A stretch of 64,000 nt of DNA from Lactobacillaceae bacterium (GTDB lineage: Bacteria > Bacillota > Bacilli > Lactobacillales > Lactobacillaceae), in assembly GCA_031289615.1 (NCBI GenBank), contig JAITPD010000048.1:1-64000 (forward strand). The letters run 5' to 3'. Below are positions 9,156 through 16,652 of the stretch, piece by piece. The notes under the pieces were generated by a model. The model did no database searches. It had not been told where the DNA came from and worked only from the letters and a program-made list of their open reading frames with translations. The position numbers and the translations under genes are program-made. The first letter of the stretch is position 1. Every line of letters begins with the position of its first letter.

Positions 9156-9193
9156 TGTAAACGCTTGCATTTGTTTTCATAAATCGTTATACT
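9156..9193 (+). promoter_or_regulatory. ccpA promoter with overlapping cre site
   Basis: A -35 TTGCAT (9165-9170) and -10 TATACT (9188-9193) are spaced by 17 bases. TGTAAACGCTTGCA at 9156-9169 matches the catabolite-responsive element consensus with one deviation and overlaps the -35 box. This arrangement predicts CcpA autorepression. Confidence 0.8.
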
Positions 9194-9234
9194 TAGTCAT
9201 TAATAAAGCAAATTAATTCAAGGTGGTGAAAAAA

Positions 9235-10236
9235 ATGGATAAGCAAGCGATTACGATTTACGATGTGGCCCGTGAGGCAAAGGTTTCTATGGCAACTGTA
9301 TCGCGAGTTGTGAACGGTAACACCAATGTTCGCAGTGAGACAAAGCAACGAGTTGAAGAAGTGATTAGCCGGCTCGGCTATCGTCCAAATGCAGTGGCTC
9401 GTGGACTTGCTTCACGTAAAACGACGACCATTGGAGTAATTATTCCAGACGTGACGGATGTTTATTTTTCAGAATTAGCCCGTGGAATTGATGATGTGGC
9501 GCAAATGTACAAATATCAGATTATTTTGGCAAATTCTGATGAGTCAAATTCCAAGACTGTAGAAGTGTTTGAATCTTTGCTAGGTAAGCAAGTTGACGGA
9601 ATTCTGTTTATGGGTAACATGTTTGATGACAATATTCGTGCAAAGTTTGAATCGTCAAATGTGCCGGTCGTCTTTGCCGGATCAGTTGATGCAACAAGTA
9701 CAGAAGCATCAGTAAATATTGATTACGTCACAGCGGTTGAAGAAGTTACAGCCAAGTTGGTTAAAAATAAGCACAAGAAGGTTGCATTTGTTTCTGGACC
9801 AATTGAGCATTCGATTAACCAAGATTATAAGTTGGTTGGCTACAAGCGGGCGTTAGATGCTGCTGGAATTGAGTTTGATGAGTCATTGGTCATTACGGCT
9901 GATTACGATTACCAAAGTGGTTACCAGCTTGGTTCGATTGTACTGGGAGCTAAGGCGACGGCGGCTGTGGTAGTTGATGATGAGATGGCAGCTGGCTTGT
10001 TAAACGCGTTGACGGATGCTGGTGTAAGTGTGCCAGATGATTTTGAAATCGTGACAACCAATAATTCGCATTTGACGGTGATTACCCGGCCACAATTGAG
10101 CTCGATTACACAACCAATTTACGATTTGGGTGCCGTGGCAATGCGCATGTTGACCAAGTTGATGAATGACGAAGAATTGCCAATTAAGACGATGATTCTT
10201 CCGCACGGATATGTGAAACGCGGGACGACAAAATAA
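9235..10236 (+). CDS. ccpA: Catabolite control protein A (LacI-family regulator)
   Basis: The 333-residue protein begins with the LacI-family HTH, ITIYDVAREAKVSMATVSRV, followed by a hinge (NAVARGLASRKT) and a periplasmic-binding-protein-like effector domain. CcpA with HPr-Ser-P binds cre sites and mediates carbon catabolite control. I chose the ATG at 9235 because the in-frame GTG codons at 9223 and 9226 lie inside the AAGGTGGTG ribosome binding site. The gene is divergent from pepQ and has a cre site in its own promoter. Confidence 0.96.
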   Translation: MDKQAITIYDVAREAKVSMATVSRVVNGNTNVRSETKQRVEEVISRLGYRPNAVARGLASRKTTTIGVIIPDVTDVYFSELARGIDDVAQMYKYQIILANSDESNSKTVEVFESLLGKQVDGILFMGNMFDDNIRAKFESSNVPVVFAGSVDATSTEASVNIDYVTAVEEVTAKLVKNKHKKVAFVSGPIEHSINQDYKLVGYKRALDAAGIEFDESLVITADYDYQSGYQLGSIVLGAKATAAVVVDDEMAAGLLNALTDAGVSVPDDFEIVTTNNSHLTVITRPQLSSITQPIYDLGAVAMRMLTKLMNDEELPIKTMILPHGYVKRGTTK

Positions 10237-10250
10237 AATTACGCAACGCA

Positions 10251-10298
10251 GGTCTAAATTGATATTTGCTGAGAGGCAGATTTGATTTGGGCTTTTTT
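10251..10298 (+). terminator. Terminator after ccpA
   Basis: A stem of about 19 pairs, many of them G-U, forms between GGTCTAAATTGATATTTGC and GCAGATTTGATTTGGGC around a TGAGAG loop. TTTTTT follows. Confidence 0.65.
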
Positions 10299-10351
10299 GG
10301 TGGCCGACTATGATGATTAAAAAATTAACCCAACCAATTATCTCAAAACCC

Positions 10352-10380
10352 TTGATTACCTTCAGCTACTTTTATATACT
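10352..10380 (+). promoter_or_regulatory. tRNA-Ser promoter
   Basis: TTGATT and TATACT are separated by exactly 17 bases. The predicted transcription start is about ten bases before the mature tRNA 5' end. Confidence 0.7.
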
Positions 10381-10397
10381 TAAGTAGTTGATGTTTT

Positions 10398-10485
10398 GGA
10401 GAAATGGCAGAGTGGTAATGCAGCGGACTCGAAATCCGCCGAACCGGTGTAGAGCCGGCGCACGGGTTCGAATCCCGTTTTCTCC
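10398..10485 (+). tRNA. tRNA-Ser (anticodon CGA); phage attachment site
   Basis: The acceptor arms GGAGAAA/TTTCTCC pair fully. The anticodon arm reads GCGGACT-CGA-AATCCGC, and a long variable arm (CCGGTGTAGAGCCGG) is typical of serine tRNA. The T-arm is ACGGG-TTCGAAT-CCCGT, and CCA is not encoded. Position 73 reads as T, whereas G is usual for tRNA-Ser; both att sites share this base. The last 13 bases lie in the prophage attachment core and are regenerated by integration. Confidence 0.95.
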
Positions 10486-10489
10486 TTTA
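10473..10489 (+). other. attL core
   Basis: TCCCGTTTTCTCCTTTA overlaps the 3' end of tRNA-Ser and runs 4 bases past it. It is identical to 47254-47270. Confidence 0.92.
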
Positions 10490-10501
10490 TCGTTATGTAG
10501 A

Positions 10502-10546
10502 AATCCCGCTATATCAGCTTAACCGTTGGTATGACGGGGTTTTTGT
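10502..10546 (+). terminator. Phage-supplied terminator for tRNA-Ser
   Basis: AATCCCG...TAT pairs with ATGACGGGGTT around a loop, followed by TTTTTG. It lies inside the prophage, directly after attL. It resembles the hairpin beyond attR (47285-47328), which would be the original terminator of the tRNA gene. Confidence 0.7.
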
Positions 10547-10598
10547 TTGTTTGTAAATGTTACCAAATGTCATAGAATGCCACTGGATACACCCGGAA

Positions 10599-10684
10599 TG
10601 TGGACAAAGTGTGGACAAAACCGAGTTCCAGAAACACCTTTATATGAGCATTCATAGACTGTTATGAAAACAATGTGTGGACAT
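10599..10684 (+). promoter_or_regulatory. Candidate integrase arm-type sites (left)
   Basis: TGTGGACAA occurs at 10599-10607 and 10610-10618, and TGTGGACAT at 10676-10684, all in one orientation. Matching sites lie on the phage side of attR (47174-47193). The placement fits P-arm binding sites of a tyrosine integrase. Confidence 0.6.
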
Positions 10685-10686
10685 TT

Positions 10687-11826
10687 TCAAAAATTTACCA
10701 AAGATGTGAATATTTCAGCAGTTGAATCCTTCATATCTTGGGTAACTGATGCATAAACTGAAAGGGTAGTTTGAACGTCTTCATGGCCTAACTGATATTG
10801 AAGTTGTTTAACATTCATACCTGCTTGAACTGCAAGGGTAGCATACGTGTGCCTAAATCCATGAACTTTAATTCTAGGAAGGCCAGCTCGTTTAACGATA
10901 GTTTCAGCCCATTTGCGAGGCTTTGTTATGCTTGCATGTGTTTGTAGGTCATCAGTGGTAAAAACGTAACCAGAGCTAGATAAGCCGTGTTTAAGAAGGC
11001 TCTCTGCTTGAACAGCTTGTAACTTCTTCAAAATTGATAAAGTAGTGGTATCAACTTTAACAGTTCGATAACCTGCTTTGCTCTTAGGTGTGCTTAAAAT
11101 TATTTTCCCATTTTCATCAGTTGAAAGTGCCTTATCAATTTTTATTTCATTAGTTTCAAACATAATATCATTCCAGGTAAGTGCTAAAGCCTCTCCACGT
11201 CTCATACCAGTGAAAGCCAGTACCCTGAACAAAGTATAAATCTGGAATTTATCATTTGCATACAATGTAAAGGCCATATTTAAAAATGTTTCAAGTTGTT
11301 CTTTGTTATAAAAGTCAACTCGGTTAATAAATACAGGCGCTGGTTTTGCTTTTGGATAAACAACTAAATCAAATGGATTTTCCTTAATCAACTTAAATGC
11401 AACAGCCATTTTCATCACTTGTTTGAACGGGGACATATTTTTACGATAGTTCACATTTATAGAACTAATGTAATTAATAAATCCTTGAAGCATTGGTGAA
11501 GTGATTGAACTAATTTTGACCTGATCAAACCATTCTGGGGAAAGAACATGTTTATCTATAAACTGTTTAGCTTTACGGTAAGTTGATGGTTTAACCTTTT
11601 TACTATACTGATTTAGCCACTTTTCAAGCGCAGCGTTAAGCGTCATATTTGAACTAAAAACTTCAAATTCACCATCTTCAATTTTTGCAATAACATCATG
11701 TTCCCATTTTCTTGCTAATGTTAGGGTAGTGATATTACGTTTACGTTTTTCTTGCCTCCTTCCAAAATTATCTGTAAAAGTAAGACGGACTTCATATCCT
11801 CCGTCAGATTGTTTCCTAATACCCAT
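10687..11826 (-). CDS. int: Phage tyrosine recombinase (integrase)
   Basis: The 379-residue protein has an N-terminal AP2-like arm-binding region (about 1-60), a SAM-like core-binding domain (about 62-150) and a C-terminal catalytic domain. Catalytic residues are visible: R209 (TGMRRGE), H322-x-x-R325, H348 and Y358. AGGAGG precedes the ATG. Transcription runs leftward toward attL. It catalyses integration into tRNA-Ser, and with an excisionase it would catalyse excision. Confidence 0.96.
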   Translation of the reverse strand: MGIRKQSDGGYEVRLTFTDNFGRRQEKRKRNITTLTLARKWEHDVIAKIEDGEFEVFSSNMTLNAALEKWLNQYSKKVKPSTYRKAKQFIDKHVLSPEWFDQVKISSITSPMLQGFINYISSINVNYRKNMSPFKQVMKMAVAFKLIKENPFDLVVYPKAKPAPVFINRVDFYNKEQLETFLNMAFTLYANDKFQIYTLFRVLAFTGMRRGEALALTWNDIMFETNEIKIDKALSTDENGKIILSTPKSKAGYRTVKVDTTTLSILKKLQAVQAESLLKHGLSSSGYVFTTDDLQTHASITKPRKWAETIVKRAGLPRIKVHGFRHTYATLAVQAGMNVKQLQYQLGHEDVQTTLSVYASVTQDMKDSTAEIFTSLVNF

Positions 11827-11908
11827 TATTATTCCCTCCTATGGCGTCCCGGCTCATATTAAGGTAATGAGTAAACAGTTTATCGACATATTTAGGTCGT
11901 ATATGTAT

Positions 11909-11932
11909 AACCCCTCGAATTCGAGGGGTTTA
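11909..11932. terminator. Perfect palindromic hairpin before int
   Basis: AACCCCTCGAATTCGAGGGGTT is a perfect 22-bp palindrome between the DUF gene and int. The stem is very stable, but no long T-run follows. It probably ends leftward transcription from the lysogeny block. Confidence 0.55.
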
Positions 11933-11936
11933 AAGA

Positions 11937-12512
11937 CTATTTAAGTGAAGTAGAGTTCTTCATGCTCAAAAGATATGATCCATCAGCTTGTTTAACAAAG
12001 GCCAGGTCAACTGATTCATAGCTACCGTTACTTGTCGTCTTAGTCCAAGATGAATTGCGTTCTGCCATATCACCGTTTTGACTGTCATCACTGGTCTTTG
12101 GCTTACCAAACTTGGCAACAATGTCATCATAGCTGGCGCCACCCATTCCTGTAGTTTCATCACCAACCATAAGATTATCATAATCTGTCTTAGTCCATTT
12201 GAATGAATCAGCTTCTTTTTTATCTGACTTAGACAAAGAACTTTTAACTGAATCACCAACATGGTTGACAGCCTTCTCATACATGCTTTGCGTGATAAGC
12301 ACAATAGCAATCGAAAGTACTGATAATGCAGTTCCAACAATTGCAAGTACCTTCTTGTTTTTACGATTAACAATCAGAGCAATGATGCCTAAAATTACAC
12401 CAATTCCTCCAAAGAAAAATGCAGCATTATTAATAACTGGAATCCAAGAGAGGATTAAACCAATTCCTCCAAAGATAATCGCAATAATACCTAGAGCCTT
12501 CTTCTCATTCAT
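11937..12512 (-). CDS. Prophage membrane protein with C-terminal DUF3862/SmpA-like domain
   Basis: The start at 12512 (191 residues) follows AAGGGAG; a longer reading adds 22 residues without a ribosome binding site. Three hydrophobic segments lie at about residues 8-22, 28-45 and 54-75. The exposed C-terminal half carries YDNLMVGDETTGMGGASYDD, the pattern of SmpA/BLIP-like repeats that begin with a 'two-helix' NL-x-G motif. Proteins like this are common in lysogeny modules of lactic acid bacteria phages and may act at the cell surface. I infer a role in superinfection exclusion only from position. Confidence 0.6.
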   Translation of the reverse strand: MNEKKALGIIAIIFGGIGLILSWIPVINNAAFFFGGIGVILGIIALIVNRKNKKVLAIVGTALSVLSIAIVLITQSMYEKAVNHVGDSVKSSLSKSDKKEADSFKWTKTDYDNLMVGDETTGMGGASYDDIVAKFGKPKTSDDSQNGDMAERNSSWTKTTSNGSYESVDLAFVKQADGSYLLSMKNSTSLK

Positions 12513-12599
12513 GATACATAACTCCCTTAAGAGTGGTTTAACGTGGACGCTTGGCACGTACCTTATGTAGCCCTTCATAAACGTGAAGGTAGGGAGCTT

Positions 12600-13634
12600 T
12601 TAATAATGCTTTTTAGCTTGAATTGGTGGCTTAACATCTTGGACTAAATATTTATCAAAATCTAAAAAATTAAGTGGATATTTCAAAGACATAGATATAA
12701 ATATAAGATATTTTGGCTCATTAAATTTTGCTAGGAAACTATTATCTATATAATCCTCTAGTGTTGTAAAAGGGTCTGAATTGTTTAGTGTAGAAAATCC
12801 AAGTATTAGAGCATATATTCCAGTTCTGCCAATACCATCACTATAATCTACTGAATCAAAGACATCTGGAAATATTTGCTTAACAACGTTTATTGAAGAA
12901 TTTCCATATTTATCCATAGGAGCATAGTTGAAAATTCTATTTGCGTGTAAAGCTCTATTTCTAAATAAATGAACCAAGTTTATTAATTCTATTAAAAAAG
13001 TTTTGGAATTTCCCATATTTGATGATTTAATAAATTCAGGTTGTAACATTCTACGTATAATTGAATCTTTTAGATGAGAATCATTTAGTAAGGCAAAATA
13101 AGTTTTAATCTCACCAAAGCTTAACTGTTTGAAAAGGATCCAAGGTGGAATGTTACCTTTTAACCTATGATGCTCTATTAATCCATCTTGTGATTTTAAT
13201 GCGTGTCTAATTCTTCCTTGAAGCCAATCTAAATCAGAATACGGTTTACCTTGTTTAGATTTATGAAATTTTCCACTCCTAAATATTTTTCTATTTAGGT
13301 GTACAGTGTCATTTTCTCCATATTTTTGAGCAATGCATTCAGAAACAGTTTCTTTAAAGGTCATTTCAAATTGTTCAATAGCGGTACGAAGAACGGCTCG
13401 TAATTGCATATCTAAATAAAACATGTTAGCAAGGTCAACAAATGTGGTGTTTTTATCGAAGTTTTCACTTAGATTATGGTCTTGTTTAAAAACATCTTGA
13501 TAGCCATTCACTATTTCATGGTATCCATAATTCTTAAGCATACTTATGGCTATTTTTTCTTGACCGTTAGTTAGTAGTTTGTGATTATTGGACAAAATAT
13601 TAAGCTGTTGTTCGGGTGTTTTGTATGTTTTCAT
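12600..13634 (-). CDS. Abi_2 family (AbiD/AbiF-like) HEPN-type protein
   Basis: The 344-residue protein starts at 13634 after TAGGAGA. The N-terminus, with KTPEQQLNIL and a KNYGYHEIVNGYQDVF block, is typical of the AbiD/AbiF abortive-infection family. A HEPN RNase-type R-x4-H motif is visible as R225-N-R-A-L-H230 in VHLFRNRALH. Such proteins block other phages, probably by RNA cleavage on infection. It lies in the leftward lysogeny block, so the lysogen should express it. A hairpin terminator separates it from the ImmA/cI genes, suggesting it has its own promoter. Confidence 0.8.
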   Translation of the reverse strand: MKTYKTPEQQLNILSNNHKLLTNGQEKIAISMLKNYGYHEIVNGYQDVFKQDHNLSENFDKNTTFVDLANMFYLDMQLRAVLRTAIEQFEMTFKETVSECIAQKYGENDTVHLNRKIFRSGKFHKSKQGKPYSDLDWLQGRIRHALKSQDGLIEHHRLKGNIPPWILFKQLSFGEIKTYFALLNDSHLKDSIIRRMLQPEFIKSSNMGNSKTFLIELINLVHLFRNRALHANRIFNYAPMDKYGNSSINVVKQIFPDVFDSVDYSDGIGRTGIYALILGFSTLNNSDPFTTLEDYIDNSFLAKFNEPKYLIFISMSLKYPLNFLDFDKYLVQDVKPPIQAKKHY

Positions 13635-13653
13635 TGTTTCTCCTATATAACGC

Positions 13654-13692
13654 AAAAACTCGTAGGCAAATTAATTGCTTACGAGTTTTTTG
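13654..13692. terminator. Bidirectional terminator upstream of the Abi gene
   Basis: AAAACTCGTA-gg-GCAA pairs with TTGC-t-TACGAGTTTT, and T-runs lie in both directions. It ends the leftward cI/ImmA transcript. Confidence 0.8.
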
Positions 13693-13801
13693 TGCAGCGA
13701 ACAACCTCGCCGATCTCTATAACCAATATATTATATGTTATTAGGGGCATTGTCAAATATTATTTGGTAATTGAGTGGTTGTTTCACTAACCACTTTTTA
13801 G

Positions 13802-14185
13802 TTATATATCTAGACGGCCATTTTGATATATTGATTCAAATAAACCGTATGGTACTCCAGATAGTCTTAGGAAAGTAGTAAGGTATTCTTCTGAACCACC
13901 GTAATCCTCAAAAATTTTCCATAACATATTAACAGCTTGTCGATCAGCTATACTTTCAGCTGGATTTCGTGCATCATACTCGCTTTTGCGTTTACAATCA
14001 TTATTCATCTTATGATAGTACTCGTGAGCAAGTGTAAATGGAGTAGCTTTTTGTCCGTTGTAGGCACCTATGCCTTTGTTAACATTAATAGTGGCTTTTA
14101 TATCAAGTGTGTCATTCCTTTTAATCCAAATACCAGCATTTCTTAAATCATTAATTAACTCGTCTTCTAGTTCATCTTCAGTCAT
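13802..14185 (-). CDS. ImmA/IrrE-family metallopeptidase
   Basis: The 127-residue protein has a zinc motif HEYYH within TLAHEYYHKMN, followed by ESIADRQAVNML, which supplies the downstream glutamate. ImmA-type proteases cleave the cognate phage or ICE repressor after DNA damage and so trigger induction. Its ATG overlaps the repressor stop codon by one base (TAATG), so the pair is translationally coupled. Confidence 0.88.
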   Translation of the reverse strand: MTEDELEDELINDLRNAGIWIKRNDTLDIKATINVNKGIGAYNGQKATPFTLAHEYYHKMNNDCKRKSEYDARNPAESIADRQAVNMLWKIFEDYGGSEEYLTTFLRLSGVPYGLFESIYQNGRLDI

Positions 14186-14523
14186 TATAGATCAAACATC
14201 GCTTTCAAAATTGCTTTATCATGATCCGTTAATGGAGCACCATCAGCAGACATCCACTCATCCCATTCATCATTCTTAGCTACATGAACAAGGTCAACCT
14301 TAGTAGTAGGTGTGTTAGAACTTGGATTTTCCGTGTTACCTAATAAATAGTCAACAGAAACGTTGAGAACATCAGCTACGGCTTTTAGAGCGGAAGCAGA
14401 TGGATTATTTGTTTTCCAACCATAAATGACATTTTGGGATAAGTTAGCTTGCTCAGCAAGAATACGTAGGCTACTGAAACCACGTTTTTTTGAAATTTCT
14501 TTTACACGTTCAAATAGCGTCAT
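14185..14523 (-). CDS. cI-like phage repressor (XRE family HTH)
   Basis: The 112-residue protein starts at 14523 with GAGAGGTG upstream; an earlier in-frame ATG lacks a site. The N-terminal helix-turn-helix spans about residues 5-60 (RILAEQANLSQNVIYGWKTN). There is no S24 peptidase domain, which fits induction by the adjacent ImmA-like protease rather than RecA-stimulated self-cleavage. It should repress the early promoters to the right. Confidence 0.88.
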   Translation of the reverse strand: MTLFERVKEISKKRGFSSLRILAEQANLSQNVIYGWKTNNPSASALKAVADVLNVSVDYLLGNTENPSSNTPTTKVDLVHVAKNDEWDEWMSADGAPLTDHDKAILKAMFDL

Positions 14524-14891
14524 ATCAACACCTCTCAGATGAAAGAGAATAAACTTGCAAATAAAACTGTGCAAAAACATTTGCAAACACAGATTTATGT
14601 GCTATTATTATTCATGTACCAAAGTTTAAGTTTAAAGACGTAAATAAAAATGATATACGAATGGCGAACGGTAGCACGAAAGGCATTGTATAAAGCTCTT
14701 TTATTACGCTTATTTCATTATTTATTATAGCACACATATATGTGAATGTGCACAAATATTTAAAACAAAAGTACAAATATTTAGTATTTAGTCCTTTGAA
14801 AATTAAATCGTGATAAGAGGAATCTCCTGTAATCTTTGCTTGTATTTATTATGTGGACGTGAAATAATTAATATATAGAAAGGAGGAGGGA
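14524..14891. promoter_or_regulatory. Lysis-lysogeny control region with palindromic operator candidates
   Basis: This 368-bp region between the repressor and the rightward early genes has no convincing gene. It contains CTGTG-N16-CACAG (around 14565-14592), CACA-GATTTA-TGTG (14588-14601) and a perfect CACATATATGTG (14733-14744) next to a GTGCAC. These repeats are the best candidates for cI operators. No Cro-like gene follows immediately, which is unusual. Confidence 0.6.
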
Positions 14892-14996
14892 ATGGGTAAG
14901 CGAAACAAAAAGAAGCCTAGCACGACTGAGAAAGTATTATTGATAACAGCCATTATCAATTTAATCTCAACTATGCTAAACTTCTTAAACAAATAA
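14892..14996 (+). CDS. 34-residue cationic, single-helix peptide
   Basis: An unusually strong AAAGGAGGAGGG precedes the ATG. The basic N-terminus (MGKRNKKKPS) is followed by one hydrophobic helix, about residues 13-31. It resembles the small holin-like or Fst-like toxic peptides annotated in lactic acid bacteria. A hairpin starts at its stop codon and a second micro-ORF follows. The function is unknown. Confidence 0.55.
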   Translation: MGKRNKKKPSTTEKVLLITAIINLISTMLNFLNK

Positions 14997-15029
14997 CAAA
15001 GTTTTGGGGCAGAAATGCTCCGGCTTTGT
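14996..15029 (+). other. Hairpin between two micro-ORFs
   Basis: ACAAAG pairs with CTTTGT and, inside it, GGGGC pairs with GCTCC around AGAAAT. No T-run follows, so it is not a standard terminator. It may stabilise the mRNA or control translation of the second peptide. Confidence 0.5.
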
Positions 15030-15049
15030 AGTACCCATTTTATAATACA

Positions 15050-15151
15050 ATGATGAAAAAAGGAAATGATAAAGCGTCAGGGATGGCAATTACAGCGTTA
15101 GTAATTTCTATAATTACGTTATGTCTATCAATTTATGGATTAGTGAGGTAG
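15050..15151 (+). CDS. 33-residue membrane peptide
   Basis: It opens with MMKKGNDKAS and continues as one hydrophobic segment, about residues 12-31. No clear ribosome binding site is present, and a TATAAT-like box lies just upstream of the ATG, so a leaderless transcript is possible. It ends six bases before the next gene. Whether it is translated is uncertain. Confidence 0.4.
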   Translation: MMKKGNDKASGMAITALVISIITLCLSIYGLVR

Positions 15152-15156
15152 GAAAA

Positions 15157-15366
15157 ATGGCAGAAGGTAAGCGGGGACGTCCAAAAAAGTATGAGGATCC
15201 AACTGAGGGACAACGTTTGGCGAGTGCTAAATGGCAAGCCGAAAATAGGTCTAGGAAACAATATTTAAACACAAAATCTACTGCTAAACGTTTTATCCTG
15301 AATGTTGCAACTGATGAAGATATTAATTTAGTTCAGGAATGGTTAGCTGAACGCACAAGTAAATAA
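15157..15366 (+). CDS. Small basic DNA-binding-like protein with AT-hook motif
   Basis: The start at 15157 (69 residues) follows GAGGTAGG. The N-terminus has KRGRPKK, an AT-hook-like core. The C-terminal part, beginning RFILNVATDEDINLV, suggests a ribbon-helix-helix-type fold. It is the first substantial early gene and could fill the regulatory position usually held by Cro. That role is an inference from position. Confidence 0.6.
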   Translation: MAEGKRGRPKKYEDPTEGQRLASAKWQAENRSRKQYLNTKSTAKRFILNVATDEDINLVQEWLAERTSK

Positions 15367-15372
15367 TTTATG

Positions 15373-15417
15373 AAAGCTCTTATTACGATTTGATGTAATA
15401 GGGGCTTTTCTTTTTTT
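15373..15417 (+). terminator. Terminator in the early region
   Basis: GAAAGCTCTTATTAC pairs with GTAATAGGGGCTTTTC around an 8-base loop, and seven T follow. It ends the first early transcript. Confidence 0.8.
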
Positions 15418-15437
15418 CAGAAAGGAGGGGAAGCAAG

Positions 15438-15638
15438 ATGATGAACCATTCAATGAAGGCCAAATATATGGATACTGATAGCATTAATTTTTATATTTCG
15501 GATAGTAACTTGTATGACGTTATTAGCAAGTTGATCGAGGAAATTAATAAGTTTGAATTGTCATATGAGCAAAAAGAAAAAGCGCTCATTCTAGTGAATG
15601 AAATACTTTTTAAAGATTTGATGACTAACCGTAAGTAA
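15438..15638 (+). CDS. Hypothetical early phage protein
   Basis: This 66-residue acidic, helical protein is preceded by AAAGGAGGGG. No domain is recognisable. It converges with a leftward gene two bases away. Confidence 0.6.
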   Translation: MMNHSMKAKYMDTDSINFYISDSNLYDVISKLIEEINKFELSYEQKEKALILVNEILFKDLMTNRK

Positions 15639-15639
15639 A

Positions 15640-15894
15640 TTAGTCAACAAAATTGGACATGAGTTTGTCTTCTTGCAATGATGATTCTTTTTCATCCTTT
15701 AGATACTGTTCATACTGCTGTTTGTTTGCACCAACCACGTAAACAGTATAAAGATAATAATTACCATTGTCATCAGAACCATCACCATGCTTTGAACCGA
15801 CGTGTAACAACTGCCAACCTTTTTGCAGATAAGAATTAGCACGTTGATTTGCTTGAAGATCATAAAACTCAAGTGTGAATACGATATTCTCCAT
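15640..15894 (-). CDS. Leftward small protein with DUF4177-like pattern
   Basis: The start at 15894 gives 84 residues. A beta-strand run with YLQKGWQLLHVG recalls DUF4177-type small proteins. It is on the opposite strand to the surrounding early operon, so it is probably expressed independently, for example in the lysogen. The function is unknown. Confidence 0.5.
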   Translation of the reverse strand: MENIVFTLEFYDLQANQRANSYLQKGWQLLHVGSKHGDGSDDNGNYYLYTVYVVGANKQQYEQYLKDEKESSLQEDKLMSNFVD

Positions 15895-15977
15895 AATATT
15901 TCTCTTTTCAAAATGTTGGGAGAATTGCGACACTCACAAAACTAATTATAAAACTATTCAAAGGAGGTGATGAACCA

Positions 15978-16214
15978 ATGCCAGCGATTACTATTAATCA
16001 ATCTTACTTGGATCGTGTTGGCCGTTTGATTGGAGAAATCTATTCAGCACAACTAATCCAGCAAGATGTGTATACATCAATCAATGTTTCTAAGGCAACT
16101 TGGGAAAATGTTAAAAAAGGCTTTGCTCCTGAAACTACAAGGAACAATGTTCTTGAAGCTGCTGAACACTTTGTCAGTGGCGTGTTAAATGAACGGCGCA
16201 AGCAACTTGGATAG
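15978..16214 (+). CDS. Hypothetical early phage protein
   Basis: This 78-residue protein follows AAGGAGGTGATG. A central SINVSKATWENVKKG segment could be part of a helix-turn-helix, which would suit an early regulator. I cannot assign a family. Confidence 0.55.
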   Translation: MPAITINQSYLDRVGRLIGEIYSAQLIQQDVYTSINVSKATWENVKKGFAPETTRNNVLEAAEHFVSGVLNERRKQLG

Positions 16215-16252
16215 ATGAAAAAAGAGCGTCCCGGCTCAAGAGGTAAAACAAT

Positions 16253-16483
16253 ATGAATGAAATTGTGGAGGCAATTCAGGAGTTAACAACAATAGTAAAT
16301 GAACGGAATGGTTCACCTTGGCTAAATCAGAAACAAGCAGTAGCCTACTCAGGCTTAAACCGACAGCCATTTCTTAATTTAGTGAAGCAAAAGGTGATTC
16401 CAGTTCACTCATTGTATCCGCTCAACATTGCACGTGAGTTATATAACAAAAATGAAATTGACAAAGCGTTAAGCAAGCTTTAG
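16253..16483 (+). CDS. Putative excisionase-like HTH protein
   Basis: In this 76-residue protein, WLNQKQAVAYSGLNRQPF resembles the MerR/excisionase-type helix-turn-helix (LT-x-x-EAAxYLGxS), and residues YNKNEIDKAL end the fold. Such a protein could assist prophage excision or act as an early regulator. It lies in a row of closely spaced small genes. Confidence 0.6.
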   Translation: MNEIVEAIQELTTIVNERNGSPWLNQKQAVAYSGLNRQPFLNLVKQKVIPVHSLYPLNIARELYNKNEIDKALSKL

Positions 16484-16493
16484 GAGGCAGAAT

Positions 16494-16646
16494 ATGAATC
16501 TATTATCAGCATTAATTGGTGGTATTCCACTTTTAGGAATCGTAGAAGGGTTGATTGCTAACAATGTGCAAAAGAAACATGAAGCATTAAAACGTGATGC
16601 AAGGTTGGATCAAATGTTTGAAATGCTTAACACACTGAAAGGCTAA
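16494..16646 (+). CDS. 50-residue protein with one membrane helix
   Basis: It is preceded by TAGGAGGCAG. A Gly-rich hydrophobic segment (about residues 3-22) is followed by a charged helical tail. No family is recognised. Confidence 0.5.
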   Translation: MNLLSALIGGIPLLGIVEGLIANNVQKKHEALKRDARLDQMFEMLNTLKG

Positions 16647-16652
16647 TGAATA

